This document shows, in pieces, positions 15,407 through 23,326 of a stretch of DNA of 64,000 nucleotides (within the stretch, counting starts at the first letter, position 1; each line of letters opens with the position of its first letter). Location: assembly GCA_905197905.1 (NCBI GenBank), contig CAJKAP010000003.1:144801-208800 (forward strand), written 5' to 3'. The stretch is from an uncultured Sutterella sp. (GTDB lineage Bacteria > Pseudomonadota > Gammaproteobacteria > Burkholderiales > Burkholderiaceae_F). The notes beneath the pieces were generated by a model. The model ran no database searches. It was not told where the DNA came from and saw nothing but the letters and a program-made list of their open reading frames with translations. Made by a program: the position numbers and the translations under genes.

Positions 15407-16828
15407 ATGACTGATAACTCGAACGATCCTTTACACGCGAAGAAAAAGGCCTGGTCTGGCCGTTTCTCGGAACCGGTGGATGCCTTTGTGTTGCGTTACA
15501 CGGCGAGTGTGGACTTTGATAAGCGTATGGCGATGGCCGACATTGACGGCTCTTTGGCGCACGCGGCCATGTTGGCCAAAGTTGGTGTGATCACGGAAAA
15601 AGATTTGGAAGACATCCGTCGTGGGATGGCTCAAATTCGTGAAGAAATTCAGTCTGGCAAGTTCGAGTGGCAATTGGAACTCGAAGACGTTCATTTGAAC
15701 GTTGAAGCCCGTTTGACGGCCCTGATTGGTGATGCTGGTAAGCGTCTCCACACGGGCCGTTCTCGTAACGACCAGGTCGCAACCGATATTCGCCTCTATC
15801 TTCGTAGCGAAATCGATGTGATCGTGGAACGTTTGGAACATTTGCAGGACGTGCTCGTGCATCAGGCCGAGCGCGGTGCTGATGTGATCATGCCGGGCTT
15901 CACGCACTTGCAGGTTGCGCAGCCCGTGACCTTCGGTCACCACATGCTCGCTTATGTGGAAATGTTCGAGCGCGACCGTGAACGTTTGCTCGACCTTCGT
16001 CGTCGTGTGAATCGCTCTCCGTTGGGTGCTGCTGCTTTGGCTGGTACGACCTATCCGATCGATCGTGAATATTCTGCCCAGCTTTTGGGCTTTGAAGCTG
16101 TCGCTCAGAACTCTTTGGACGCAGTTTCTGATCGTGACTTCGCGCTTGAATTCTGCTCGGCTGCCACGCTCATCATGATGCATATCTCTCGCTTGTCCGA
16201 AGAGCTCGTCATCTGGATGAGTCAGCGCTTTGGCTTTGTGAAGCTCCCGGACCGCTTTACCACGGGTTCTTCCATCATGCCTCAGAAGAAGAATCCTGAC
16301 GTGCCTGAAACCGCTCGTGGTAAGACTGGCCGTGTCTATGGCGACTTGATCGCGCTCTTGACGGTGATGAAGGGTACACCGCTCGCTTACAACAAGGACT
16401 TCCAGGAAGATAAGGAACCTGTGTTTGATGCGATCGATACCGTCAAAGACACGCTTCGCGCTTTCTGCGACATGATGGCTGGTGTGGAACCTCAGCCCAA
16501 GGCGATGCTCGCCGCTGCTCAGGCTGGTTTCCCGACCGCAACCGACTTGGCTGACTACTTGGTTCGTCACGGCACGCCGTTCCGTACCGCTCACGACATC
16601 GTGGGTCAGGTCGTGCGTGAGGCCGCTAATCGCGAATGTGGCTTGGAAGAATTGCCGCTTGATGTGTTGAAAGGCTTTAGCGATGTGATCGGCGAAGATG
16701 TTTACGCTGTTCTCACGCTTGAAGGTTCTGTCAAGGCGCGTGACCACTTGGGTGGCACAGCCCCCAATCAGGTGAAATTCCAGGTTGAACGCTGGAAGCA
16801 AATCATCGCTGGTCGAGCTCAGCACTAA
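15407..16828 (+). CDS. argH: Argininosuccinate lyase
   Basis: 473 residues from the ATG at 15407, preceded by CGGAGAAAG; the usual length is about 460-470. It cleaves argininosuccinate to arginine and fumarate, the last step of arginine synthesis. Family landmarks are AWSGRFSEPVDAFVLRYTAS near the N-terminus, DVHLNVEARL, GKRLHTGRSRNDQVATDIRL, PGFTHLQVAQPVTFGHH (catalytic His region) and the superfamily signature TTGSSIMPQKKNPD with the catalytic Ser loop. All visible active-site segments are intact. It is transcribed alone, just downstream of and divergent from the tRNA operon. The fumarate produced would feed the C4-dicarboxylate metabolism indicated by other genes in the window. Confidence 0.97.
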   Translation: MTDNSNDPLHAKKKAWSGRFSEPVDAFVLRYTASVDFDKRMAMADIDGSLAHAAMLAKVGVITEKDLEDIRRGMAQIREEIQSGKFEWQLELEDVHLNVEARLTALIGDAGKRLHTGRSRNDQVATDIRLYLRSEIDVIVERLEHLQDVLVHQAERGADVIMPGFTHLQVAQPVTFGHHMLAYVEMFERDRERLLDLRRRVNRSPLGAAALAGTTYPIDREYSAQLLGFEAVAQNSLDAVSDRDFALEFCSAATLIMMHISRLSEELVIWMSQRFGFVKLPDRFTTGSSIMPQKKNPDVPETARGKTGRVYGDLIALLTVMKGTPLAYNKDFQEDKEPVFDAIDTVKDTLRAFCDMMAGVEPQPKAMLAAAQAGFPTATDLADYLVRHGTPFRTAHDIVGQVVREAANRECGLEELPLDVLKGFSDVIGEDVYAVLTLEGSVKARDHLGGTAPNQVKFQVERWKQIIAGRAQH

Positions 16829-16894
16829 TCACGTCCAATCGAGCTCGATAAAAGAAAAAGTCGTTTTCTAAAACGAGCAGATTAGGGCACTGGG

Positions 16895-16925
16895 AAGAGA
16901 GTCTGACGTCATGTTGGGCTCTCTT
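16895..16925 (+). terminator. Probable argH terminator
   Basis: AAGAGAG (16895-16901) pairs with CTCTCTT (16919-16925), followed by TTCTG. The stem is 7 bp with a 17-base loop. A second small palindrome, CGTTTTCTAAAACG (16862-16875), precedes it. Confidence 0.55.
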
Positions 16926-17034
16926 TTCTGTCCTTAGGGAAGAAGGATTTTTGAAGCTTCCCACTTTACCGAGATCTGCCTCTTTTACCGCAGATTTCAT
17001 TCCCCACAATTTTTTGACTTTTCCCAGGTTTGCT

Positions 17035-18540
17035 ATGTTAGAGATTGTCGATTTTCTCAACAGCATCATTTGGTCCCCTGTCTTGGTGGGACTCTGCCTT
17101 TGCGCGGGCTTGCTGTTCTCTATTCGCACACGATTTGTGCAGTTGCGCATGATTCCAGAAATGTGGCGTCTTCTTTTCCAGAAAAAAGAAGATGAAATTG
17201 GTTTATCGAGTTTTCAAGCATTGAGCCTTACGCTTGCAGGTCGAGTGGGGACGGGGAATATTGCAGGCGTGGCAACAGCAATTTGCTACGGTGGACCAGG
17301 CGCACTTTTCTGGATGTGGATGATGGCTATTTTGGGCGCATCCTCAGCTTTTGTGGAATCCACCTTAGGGCAGGTTTATAAAGAACGTATTGAAGGTCAG
17401 TACCGCGGTGGTCCAGCCTTCTATATTGAACGTGGTCTTCGCAAGAAGTGGTTTGCTTGGGCCTTCTCGATCATCACGATTTTGGCCTCCGTTTTCTTCT
17501 GCCCCGGTGTGCAGAGTAACTCGATTGCCGCAGCTTGGTACGAAGCGTTTGAAGTGCCTCATGTGGTGACGGCTGCCATTATTGGTTCGCTTTTGTGCTT
17601 TGTGATTGTGGGTGGCTTGCGCCGTATCTCGCAGTTTTCTAGCATCGTTGTGCCCTTTATGGCACAGGCCTACATCATCGTGGCCTTGGTTGTGGTAGGG
17701 CTTAATTACCAGCAGATTCCTGCTGTCATCTCGCTTATTTTCTCGAGCGCCTTCGGGGCTGACTCTTTGACGGGTGGCATGTTGGGTGCCGCGATTTCTT
17801 GGGGTGTTCGTCGTGGGATCTACTCTAACGAAGCTGGCCAAGGAACCGCTCCTCATGCTTCCTCTGCTGCTGCCGTGTCTCATCCGACTAAGCAGGGTTT
17901 GGTGCAGGCTTTTTCGATCTATATAGACACGCTCTTTGTGTGTTCCGCCACGGGCTTCATGATTTTGATGACCGGGATGTACAACGTCGTGGGTGAAAAC
18001 GGTCAGACGATTGTGAACCATATTCCTGGCGTTGATGCGGGCCCGGTTTACACGCAGATGGCCATTAACGCGGTGATGCCTGGTTGGGGTAGCCCCTTCA
18101 TTGGTCTTGCGATTTTCTTCTTCGCGTTCACCACGATTTTGGGCTACTACTACATGGCGGAAACGAACGTCGCGTACCTCAATCGCTACCTCAAAAAGCC
18201 GATTTTGATGACCATCTGTAAGGCGGTCTTCATTGTGACAGTCACCTTCGGTGCTGTCCGTTCTTCTACCTTGATCTGGAGCATGGCTGACGTGGGTGTG
18301 GGCTTGATGGCCTGGTGTAACATCATCGCTATTTTCCTCTTGCAGGGAATCGCAATTAAGGCTTTGAGAGACTATGAAGCCCAAAAGGCAAAAGGCTTGA
18401 ACCCGGTGTTCCACCCAGAAGCTTTGGGTATTCCTTACGCTGGGTACTGGGAAGGTAGCCGTGCAGAAGCGAACTTGGCGATTGAAGAAGAGTCTGGTGT
18501 CGACAACTTGAGCGGCTTGGACTCGAAGAATCCCGAATAA
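17035..18540 (+). CDS. Sodium:alanine (amino acid) symporter, AGCS family
   Basis: 501 residues from the ATG at 17035 (MLEIVDFLNSIIWSPVLVGL), with an AGG ribosome site. An upstream in-frame start at 16951 would add 28 polar residues and is unlikely. About ten to eleven membrane segments. AGCS landmarks are QLRMIPEMWRLL, LAGRVGTGNIAGVATAI (the family's G-T-G-N-I-x-G motif), GPGALFWMWMMAILGASSAFVES, YRGGPAFYIERGL, GVRRGIYSNEAGQGTAPHAS and TTILGYYYMAETN. Members import alanine, glycine or related amino acids with sodium. The exact substrate is not decidable here. Two strong hairpin terminators follow immediately. Confidence 0.93.
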   Translation: MLEIVDFLNSIIWSPVLVGLCLCAGLLFSIRTRFVQLRMIPEMWRLLFQKKEDEIGLSSFQALSLTLAGRVGTGNIAGVATAICYGGPGALFWMWMMAILGASSAFVESTLGQVYKERIEGQYRGGPAFYIERGLRKKWFAWAFSIITILASVFFCPGVQSNSIAAAWYEAFEVPHVVTAAIIGSLLCFVIVGGLRRISQFSSIVVPFMAQAYIIVALVVVGLNYQQIPAVISLIFSSAFGADSLTGGMLGAAISWGVRRGIYSNEAGQGTAPHASSAAAVSHPTKQGLVQAFSIYIDTLFVCSATGFMILMTGMYNVVGENGQTIVNHIPGVDAGPVYTQMAINAVMPGWGSPFIGLAIFFFAFTTILGYYYMAETNVAYLNRYLKKPILMTICKAVFIVTVTFGAVRSSTLIWSMADVGVGLMAWCNIIAIFLLQGIAIKALRDYEAQKAKGLNPVFHPEALGIPYAGYWEGSRAEANLAIEEESGVDNLSGLDSKNPE

Positions 18541-18553
18541 GAAAAATAAAAAG

Positions 18554-18585
18554 AATGGCTCGCCTCACAACAGGAGCGAGCCATT
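18554..18585. terminator. First terminator after the AGCS gene
   Basis: AATGGCTCGC (18554-18563) pairs perfectly with GCGAGCCATT (18576-18585), with CCT/AGG extending the stem inward. Confidence 0.75.
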
Positions 18586-18598
18586 CACCAGAAACGAC

Positions 18599-18635
18599 AA
18601 AGGCATCATCTAACGCTGAAAGGATGATGCCTTTT
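18599..18635. terminator. Second terminator, between convergent AGCS and WYL-like genes
   Basis: A 12-bp perfect stem, AAAGGCATCATC (18599-18610) with GATGATGCCTTT (18623-18634), ending in TTTT on the plus strand and AAA-flanked on the other, so it can work in both directions. Confidence 0.85.
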
Positions 18636-18662
18636 CGATTTCAAGGACGCAAAAAAGCCGTG

Positions 18663-18962
18663 TTAGCGGCTTTCATAAATCTTGCTGAAATTTTCGTATT
18701 GAGCCTTATGCTCTTCAGTGGGTTCTACATAGTCTGCACAGCAGGCTTCGGGCGCGATCATATCCGCGACAGTGAAATAGCGTAATTTAAAGGTGACACC
18801 AGAGTTACTTCCGCCATCGGTTTGCCAGGCGAGCATCTTCACTTCATTGTTCAGGGTGAGCCCGCAAAGATAGGGCGAGACGGTGCGATCAAAGCCATGG
18901 TAACCAAAGCATAAACTCTGGCCTTTTTGGATCGCCTCAACGATTGTATCCACAGTGGTCAT
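18663..18962 (-). CDS. Short stand-alone WYL-like domain protein
   Basis: 99 residues from the ATG at 18962, chosen for the GAAGGAGAACTCCG ribosome site in front. The sequence reads like an isolated WYL-type ligand-sensing domain: TIVEAIQKGQSLCFGYHG, then DRTVSPYLCGLT, then MLAWQTDGGSNSGVTFKLRYF followed by a short acidic tail with two adjacent cysteines (EACCADY). WYL domains normally follow a winged helix in transcription regulators and bind nucleic acid or nucleotide ligands. Here no DNA-binding domain is present, so it could be a soluble sensor, a partner protein or a relic. The residues R..sP..LG and the GgSnSG loop support the call; no search was made. Confidence 0.6.
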   Translation of the reverse strand: MTTVDTIVEAIQKGQSLCFGYHGFDRTVSPYLCGLTLNNEVKMLAWQTDGGSNSGVTFKLRYFTVADMIAPEACCADYVEPTEEHKAQYENFSKIYESR

Positions 18963-19120
18963 CGGAGTTCTCCTTCTAAAAGTGATGGAGGTGGAAATAA
19001 GTTGACCGAGCACTTCGGTAGCCTCGAGTGGTCACTCAATTTTTCCCGAAGGCTTAACTCCATTATCGCAAGTAATTCTCAAAAGAGCTAGTACCATTTT
19101 TGTGTCTAAGCCAAAAAAAT

Positions 19121-19157
19121 CTCCAAGAGGCGCACAGTGGCGTTTGTCCTCTTGGAG
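19121..19157 (-). terminator. Intrinsic terminator of valS
   Basis: CTCCAAGAGG (19121-19130) pairs perfectly with CCTCTTGGAG (19148-19157). On the minus strand the exit is an uninterrupted T-run (positions 19120 down to about 19113). Confidence 0.88.
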
Positions 19158-19188
19158 AATTTATTAGCGCAAGTTGTAACGCTGCTTT

Positions 19189-22026
19189 TTAGGCCTTCGG
19201 CAACTTAGCGAGCTGATCTTTCAACTTCGCCAAGTGTTCCGTCGAAGCGGCCAAGCGGCGACGCTGTTCTTCAACCACAGTAGCTGGAGCACGTGCTACA
19301 AAGCTTTCGTTACTTAACTGACGCTGTGCCTTTTCCATGTCGCTTTCGACCTGAGCGATTTCTTTCGTGAGACGGTCGCGTTCAGCGGCAACGTCAATCT
19401 TGACGTTGAGCATCAACTTGAAGTCACCCACGATCTGCACAGGAGCGATAGCGCCTTCGTTCACGGCATTGATGTCAGCAACGTGCGTCACTTCTTCTAA
19501 GCGAGCAAGAGCCTGCAAGTAGGGAGCGGCTTCCACGCTTTCAGCTTCAGGACCAGAGATATAAAGCGGCACACGTTCCGAGGGCGAGAGTTTCATTTCG
19601 CCGCGCAAATTACGCACAGCGTCAATCATCGCCTTCAGGGTCGTCATCTTCTTTTCATCAACCGTTTCCGCCTTTTCTTCAGCGCTCGGATAGGTCTGGA
19701 TCATGATGGAGGTTTCTTCCTCTTCCTTACGGGTACCCGCAACGAGGGAGACCTTCTGCCAGAGTTCTTCCGTGATAAACGGAATGATTGGGTGAGCCAA
19801 GCGTAAGACCGTTTCAAGCACCGTCACCAAGGTGTGGCGCGTTGCGCGGCATTCTTCTTCACTGCCCTTCAACTGGACTTTGGTGAGTTCCAGGTACCAG
19901 TCGCAGTATTCATTCCAAACGAAGGAATAAATCGCGTTAGCGGCATTATCCAAACGATAGTCCTTGTAGGCCTGAATCACTTCGAGGATGGTGCGATCTA
20001 AGCTCGCGCGAATCCAGTTGTCGACAAAGGAGAACTTCATCGGTTTGCCAGCATCTTTACCCGTGCCGCAATCCTGGCCTTCCACATTCATCAACACAAA
20101 GCGCGTGGCGTTCCAGAGCTTCGTGCAGAAGTTGCGATAGCCTTCCGTGCGCTTCAAGTCGAAGTTGACGTTGCGACCCAGCGTGGCGTAAGCGGCCATC
20201 GTAAAGCGAAGGGCGTCTGCGCCGTGCGCAGCGATGCCTTCTGGGTAATTCTTGCGAAGCTTCTTTTCGACCTTCGGGGCTTTTTCAGGCTGACGAAGAC
20301 CCGTGGTGTTCTTCTTCACCAAGGCTTCAAGGTCGATACCCTGAATAATGTCGAGCGGATCCAAGGTGTTGCCTTCAGACTTCGACATCTTCTTGCCTTC
20401 CGCATCACGCACGAGACCGTGGATGTAGACGTCCTTAAACGGCACACGACCCGTGAAGTGCTTCGTCATCATGACCATACGGGCGACCCAGAAGAAGATG
20501 ATGTCGTAACCCGTCACGAGCACAGAACTTGGCAAGTAAAGATCATACGCCGTCTTTTCGTCGCCTTCGGGGTTAGGCCAGCCCAAAGTGGAGAAGGGCA
20601 CAAGAGCGGAGGAATACCAGGTATCCAAGACGTCTTTATCACGCGTTAACTTCACGCCAGCGCCAGCCTTAGCCTGTGCTTCAGCTTCGTCGTGCGCCAC
20701 GTAGACGTTTCCTTCTTCGTCGTACCAAGCCGGAATCTGATGACCCCAGAGAAGCTGACGGGAAATACACCAGTCCTGAATATTTTCAAGCCACTGGCGA
20801 TATACACCCTGCCATTCTTTCGGGAAGATATTCACTTCGCCCGATTCCACAGCTTCAAGACCGACTTCGGCAATAGAGCGTCCTGGATAGAGGGAGCCTT
20901 CGGGAGCGGGCTTACTCATCGCCATGTACCACTGCTCCGACAACATCGGTTCGACGATTTCGCCCGTACGAGCCACACGCGGGACCATGTGAGTGTGCTT
21001 CTTAATCGAAACCAAGAGACCAGCGGCTTCCAAATCAGCCACCACGGCCTTACGGCATTCATAGCGATCCATGCCACGGTATTTTTCGGGCACGTTATCG
21101 TTCATCTTGGCGGTCTTCGTCAAGACGTTCAACATTTCAAGGTTGTGACGCTTACCGACTTCAAAGTCGTTAAAGTCGTGCGCAGGAGTGATCTTCACAC
21201 AGCCAGAACCAAATTCACGGTCCACATAGCTGTCGGCAATCACAGGGATGACGCGGTCGGTCAAAGGCAACTTCAACTGTTTCCCAACCAACTGCGTGTA
21301 ACGTTCGTCTTCAGGGTTGACAGCCACCGCCTGGTCACCAAAGAGCGTTTCAGGACGGGTCGTGGCAACGACAACACCTTCCGAGCCATCAGCGCCTGGG
21401 TAGCGGATTTCCCACAAAGAGCCTTCCGCTTCTTCGCTTTCCACTTCCAAGTCAGAAACCGCGGACTGCAACTTCGGGTCCCAGTTCACCAAACGGTTAC
21501 CGCGATAGATCAAGCCTTCTTCATAGAGCTTCACAAAGGTGTCAATCACCACCTTGGAGAGCTTTTCATTCATCGTGAAGTAGAGGCGATTCCAGTCCAC
21601 GCTGTCGCCAATGCGACGCATCTGCGAGAGGATCGTGCCACCAGAGAACTTCTGCCATTCCCAAACCTTGGCGATAAATTCGTCGCGCGTGAGCTTCTTG
21701 TAGTCAACGCCTTCCTTTTCCAAACGGCGTTCGACCACGATCTGCGTGGCGATACCTGCGTGGTCCGTACCAGGAATCCACGTGGTGTTGTAACCGGCCA
21801 TACGATGGTAGCGTGTGAGCGTATCCATCACGGTCTGGTTAAAGGCGTGCCCCATGTGCAAAATACCCGTGATGTTGGGTGGGGGGAGCTGAATAGCGAA
21901 GCTGGGTTTGTCGGGATCGAGCCCTGCGTTAAAGTAGCCGCGTTCTTCCCAAATCGGGTACCAACGCGCTTCAATATCACTGGGGTCGTAGCTTTTAGCA
22001 AGTTCCGATGAATTTTTCTCAGACAT
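19189..22026 (-). CDS. valS: Valine--tRNA ligase
   Basis: 945 residues, the typical length of bacterial ValRS. It charges tRNA-Val and edits mischarged threonine in the inserted CP1 domain. The class I signatures are intact: HIGH-type PPNITGILHMGHAFN near residue 50 and KMSKS in GKKMSKSEGNTLDP near 555. The tRNA-contact and editing region contains VVATTRPETLFGDQAVAVNP and HDFNDFEVGKRH. The C-terminal about 65 residues form the coiled-coil arm (AERDRLTKEIAQVESDMEKA). Start ATG at 22026. It is followed on the same strand by a strong terminator and preceded by a terminator of the next upstream gene, so it is probably monocistronic. A 237-base leader region (22027-22263) holds no other gene. Confidence 0.98.
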   Translation of the reverse strand: MSEKNSSELAKSYDPSDIEARWYPIWEERGYFNAGLDPDKPSFAIQLPPPNITGILHMGHAFNQTVMDTLTRYHRMAGYNTTWIPGTDHAGIATQIVVERRLEKEGVDYKKLTRDEFIAKVWEWQKFSGGTILSQMRRIGDSVDWNRLYFTMNEKLSKVVIDTFVKLYEEGLIYRGNRLVNWDPKLQSAVSDLEVESEEAEGSLWEIRYPGADGSEGVVVATTRPETLFGDQAVAVNPEDERYTQLVGKQLKLPLTDRVIPVIADSYVDREFGSGCVKITPAHDFNDFEVGKRHNLEMLNVLTKTAKMNDNVPEKYRGMDRYECRKAVVADLEAAGLLVSIKKHTHMVPRVARTGEIVEPMLSEQWYMAMSKPAPEGSLYPGRSIAEVGLEAVESGEVNIFPKEWQGVYRQWLENIQDWCISRQLLWGHQIPAWYDEEGNVYVAHDEAEAQAKAGAGVKLTRDKDVLDTWYSSALVPFSTLGWPNPEGDEKTAYDLYLPSSVLVTGYDIIFFWVARMVMMTKHFTGRVPFKDVYIHGLVRDAEGKKMSKSEGNTLDPLDIIQGIDLEALVKKNTTGLRQPEKAPKVEKKLRKNYPEGIAAHGADALRFTMAAYATLGRNVNFDLKRTEGYRNFCTKLWNATRFVLMNVEGQDCGTGKDAGKPMKFSFVDNWIRASLDRTILEVIQAYKDYRLDNAANAIYSFVWNEYCDWYLELTKVQLKGSEEECRATRHTLVTVLETVLRLAHPIIPFITEELWQKVSLVAGTRKEEEETSIMIQTYPSAEEKAETVDEKKMTTLKAMIDAVRNLRGEMKLSPSERVPLYISGPEAESVEAAPYLQALARLEEVTHVADINAVNEGAIAPVQIVGDFKLMLNVKIDVAAERDRLTKEIAQVESDMEKAQRQLSNESFVARAPATVVEEQRRRLAASTEHLAKLKDQLAKLPKA

Positions 22027-22220
22027 AATATTTTCCAGACAGTTCGTATTTAGTTGGGTGATTCGTACCCAGGGAGGAACACTCGCAAAGAAATCAACGC
22101 GAAGGTTCCTCAGAATTCTTCTGTAAGTCCTCTATTCTCTCACGAATTGCCTAGAACGTTTTGAATTTCAATGGGCTTGATCGTGTTTTTTAGAGGAAAA
22201 GACGTTCTCAAAGCAAAAAA

Positions 22221-22253
22221 ATAGTCACCAGACCTTAGAAATCTGATGACTAT
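22221..22253 (-). terminator. Terminator of the Pro/Ala-rich protein gene
   Basis: ATAGTCACCAGA (22221-22232) pairs with TCTGATGACTAT (22242-22253) with one mismatch. On the minus strand the exit is ACTATTTTTTTGC, directly before valS transcription begins. Confidence 0.8.
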
Positions 22254-22263
22254 GCGTCAATCA

Positions 22264-22776
22264 TTACTTCGTGTGTTCGAGTTGATTGAGCTCTCTGGTG
22301 ATCGCATCGGCCACAATTTTTGAGAGCGAGCGATCCACGTCCGTTCTCACGCGCGCCATGGCGTTGGTGAGTGAGAGTTCAATGGTTTCACTAATCGCCT
22401 GACGCACACTCGCTTCCACTTCAATCGAGAGGCGTTTTACGAGTGCTGCTTTTTCTTCTTCCGTGAAGAGCCCTTGGCGTGCCGCCACAATTGAGGCAGC
22501 AGTATTGGGAACCGTCAAAGGAGTGGTATGTATGTCCATTTTAGGTGCGCTATGCGTTGTGACCGAGGGAGAAGGTGTTGCCACTGGCGCTTTGGGCGCT
22601 TGAGCTGCTGCAGGGGTAACTGGAGCAGCTGGAGCAGGAGTTGGGTTTGGCGTGCTCGGAGCCAGTGTCGGCTCTTCAACACTCAAATCACGCACATCGC
22701 GCCAAGTGAGTTTCACTCGATCTTCGAGCGTGTAGACATCCTTATCAATCACGGGTTCTTTACGGTCGTTCGGCAT
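22264..22776 (-). CDS. Pro/Ala-rich protein of unknown function, between valS and holC
   Basis: 170 residues. Three parts are visible: an N-terminal charged segment (residues 1-35, EPVIDKDVYTLEDRVKLTWR), a low-complexity Pro/Ala/Thr linker (about 36-95) and a C-terminal helical region with alternating acidic and hydrophobic positions (EEKAALVKRLSIEVEASVRQ, then SLTNAMARVRTDVDRSLSKI). The last part looks amphipathic and may oligomerise. There are no membrane segments or signal peptide. The gene starts 26 bases after the holC stop and is probably in the pepA-holC transcription direction. Burkholderiales often carry a small uncharacterised gene beside holC, and this may be its counterpart, but I do not recognise a named family with certainty. 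Confidence 0.75.
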   Translation of the reverse strand: MPNDRKEPVIDKDVYTLEDRVKLTWRDVRDLSVEEPTLAPSTPNPTPAPAAPVTPAAAQAPKAPVATPSPSVTTHSAPKMDIHTTPLTVPNTAASIVAARQGLFTEEEKAALVKRLSIEVEASVRQAISETIELSLTNAMARVRTDVDRSLSKIVADAITRELNQLEHTK

Positions 22777-22801
22777 AGTATCAGGCGGGAAAAGGCAAAA
22801 A

Positions 22802-23233
22802 TTATTCGGTACGACGATCGTGCGTCACGAGCTCGACGCCAGCTTTTTTATAAGCACGGAAGCGGTCTCGCGAAAGCGCCAACTCTTTTTCTTGGGTACT
22901 CACCACATCGATGATGCGGGTAAAACGCGAAAAATCGCTTTCCCAAGAGGGTGGCAAATAATCGTCTAAAAGAAGAAGGACGTCGCCCGAGAGTTTTTCT
23001 AAGGACGTCGAAAAGCGTACCGGCGTTTCATTGGCCCCTGGGTGCTCAGCAGGTACGTGTGGGATAAAAGAGAGCGGATCTTTTTCCCAAAGCATGGCAT
23101 TAAAAGCCTGAAGTCGAGCAGCGTCCGCACTCCACACCGCTAGCGTCATCCCGCGACGAAACACCGTCGCAGCCACTTGGCAAGCGTAGAAAAGGCGATT
23201 TGGCACATTGAAGTGAAAGTCAACTTGTGTCAT
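22802..23233 (-). CDS. holC: DNA polymerase III chi subunit
   Basis: 143 residues, the normal size of HolC. The chi subunit bridges the clamp loader to single-strand binding protein. Recognisable are MTQVDFHFNVPNRLFYACQV, GMTLAVWSADAARLQAFNAMLW, DPLSFIPHV, TPVRFSTSLEKLSGDVLLLL and the C-terminal RDRFRAYKKAGVELVTHD, all in family order. The location directly downstream of pepA and near valS is the standard proteobacterial arrangement and supports the call. Confidence 0.93.
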   Translation of the reverse strand: MTQVDFHFNVPNRLFYACQVAATVFRRGMTLAVWSADAARLQAFNAMLWEKDPLSFIPHVPAEHPGANETPVRFSTSLEKLSGDVLLLLDDYLPPSWESDFSRFTRIIDVVSTQEKELALSRDRFRAYKKAGVELVTHDRRTE

Positions 23234-23280
23234 AAAAGGCGGCTCGAAAAAGAGGAAAAGGGGGCGACCTAAAGTCGCGC

Positions 23281-23311
23281 TTCAGGTGAGAGTTTAACGC
23301 TCTCACCTGAA
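23281..23311. terminator. Perfect 12-bp hairpin between pepA and holC
   Basis: TTCAGGTGAGAG (23281-23292) pairs perfectly with CTCTCACCTGAA (23300-23311), with loop TTTAACG. It starts 16 bases after the pepA stop (minus strand). No U-run follows, so it may only dampen read-through into holC or protect the 3' end. Confidence 0.6.
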
Positions 23312-23326
23312 ATGCGGTTCACCAAA

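Noticed and set aside
15431..16825. Long open frame on the strand opposite argH (464 codons)
   Set aside because: Lies entirely antisense to an unmistakable argH; the sequence is rich in His/Arg/Thr with no domain and no ribosome site. A by-product of strong codon bias.
17365..18414. Open frame of 349 codons opposite the AGCS symporter
   Set aside because: Same reason: hydrophilic mirror of transmembrane codons, no motifs.
20692..22011. Long open frame opposite valS (439 codons)
   Set aside because: Fully antisense to valS, composition of a shadow frame, no ribosome site.
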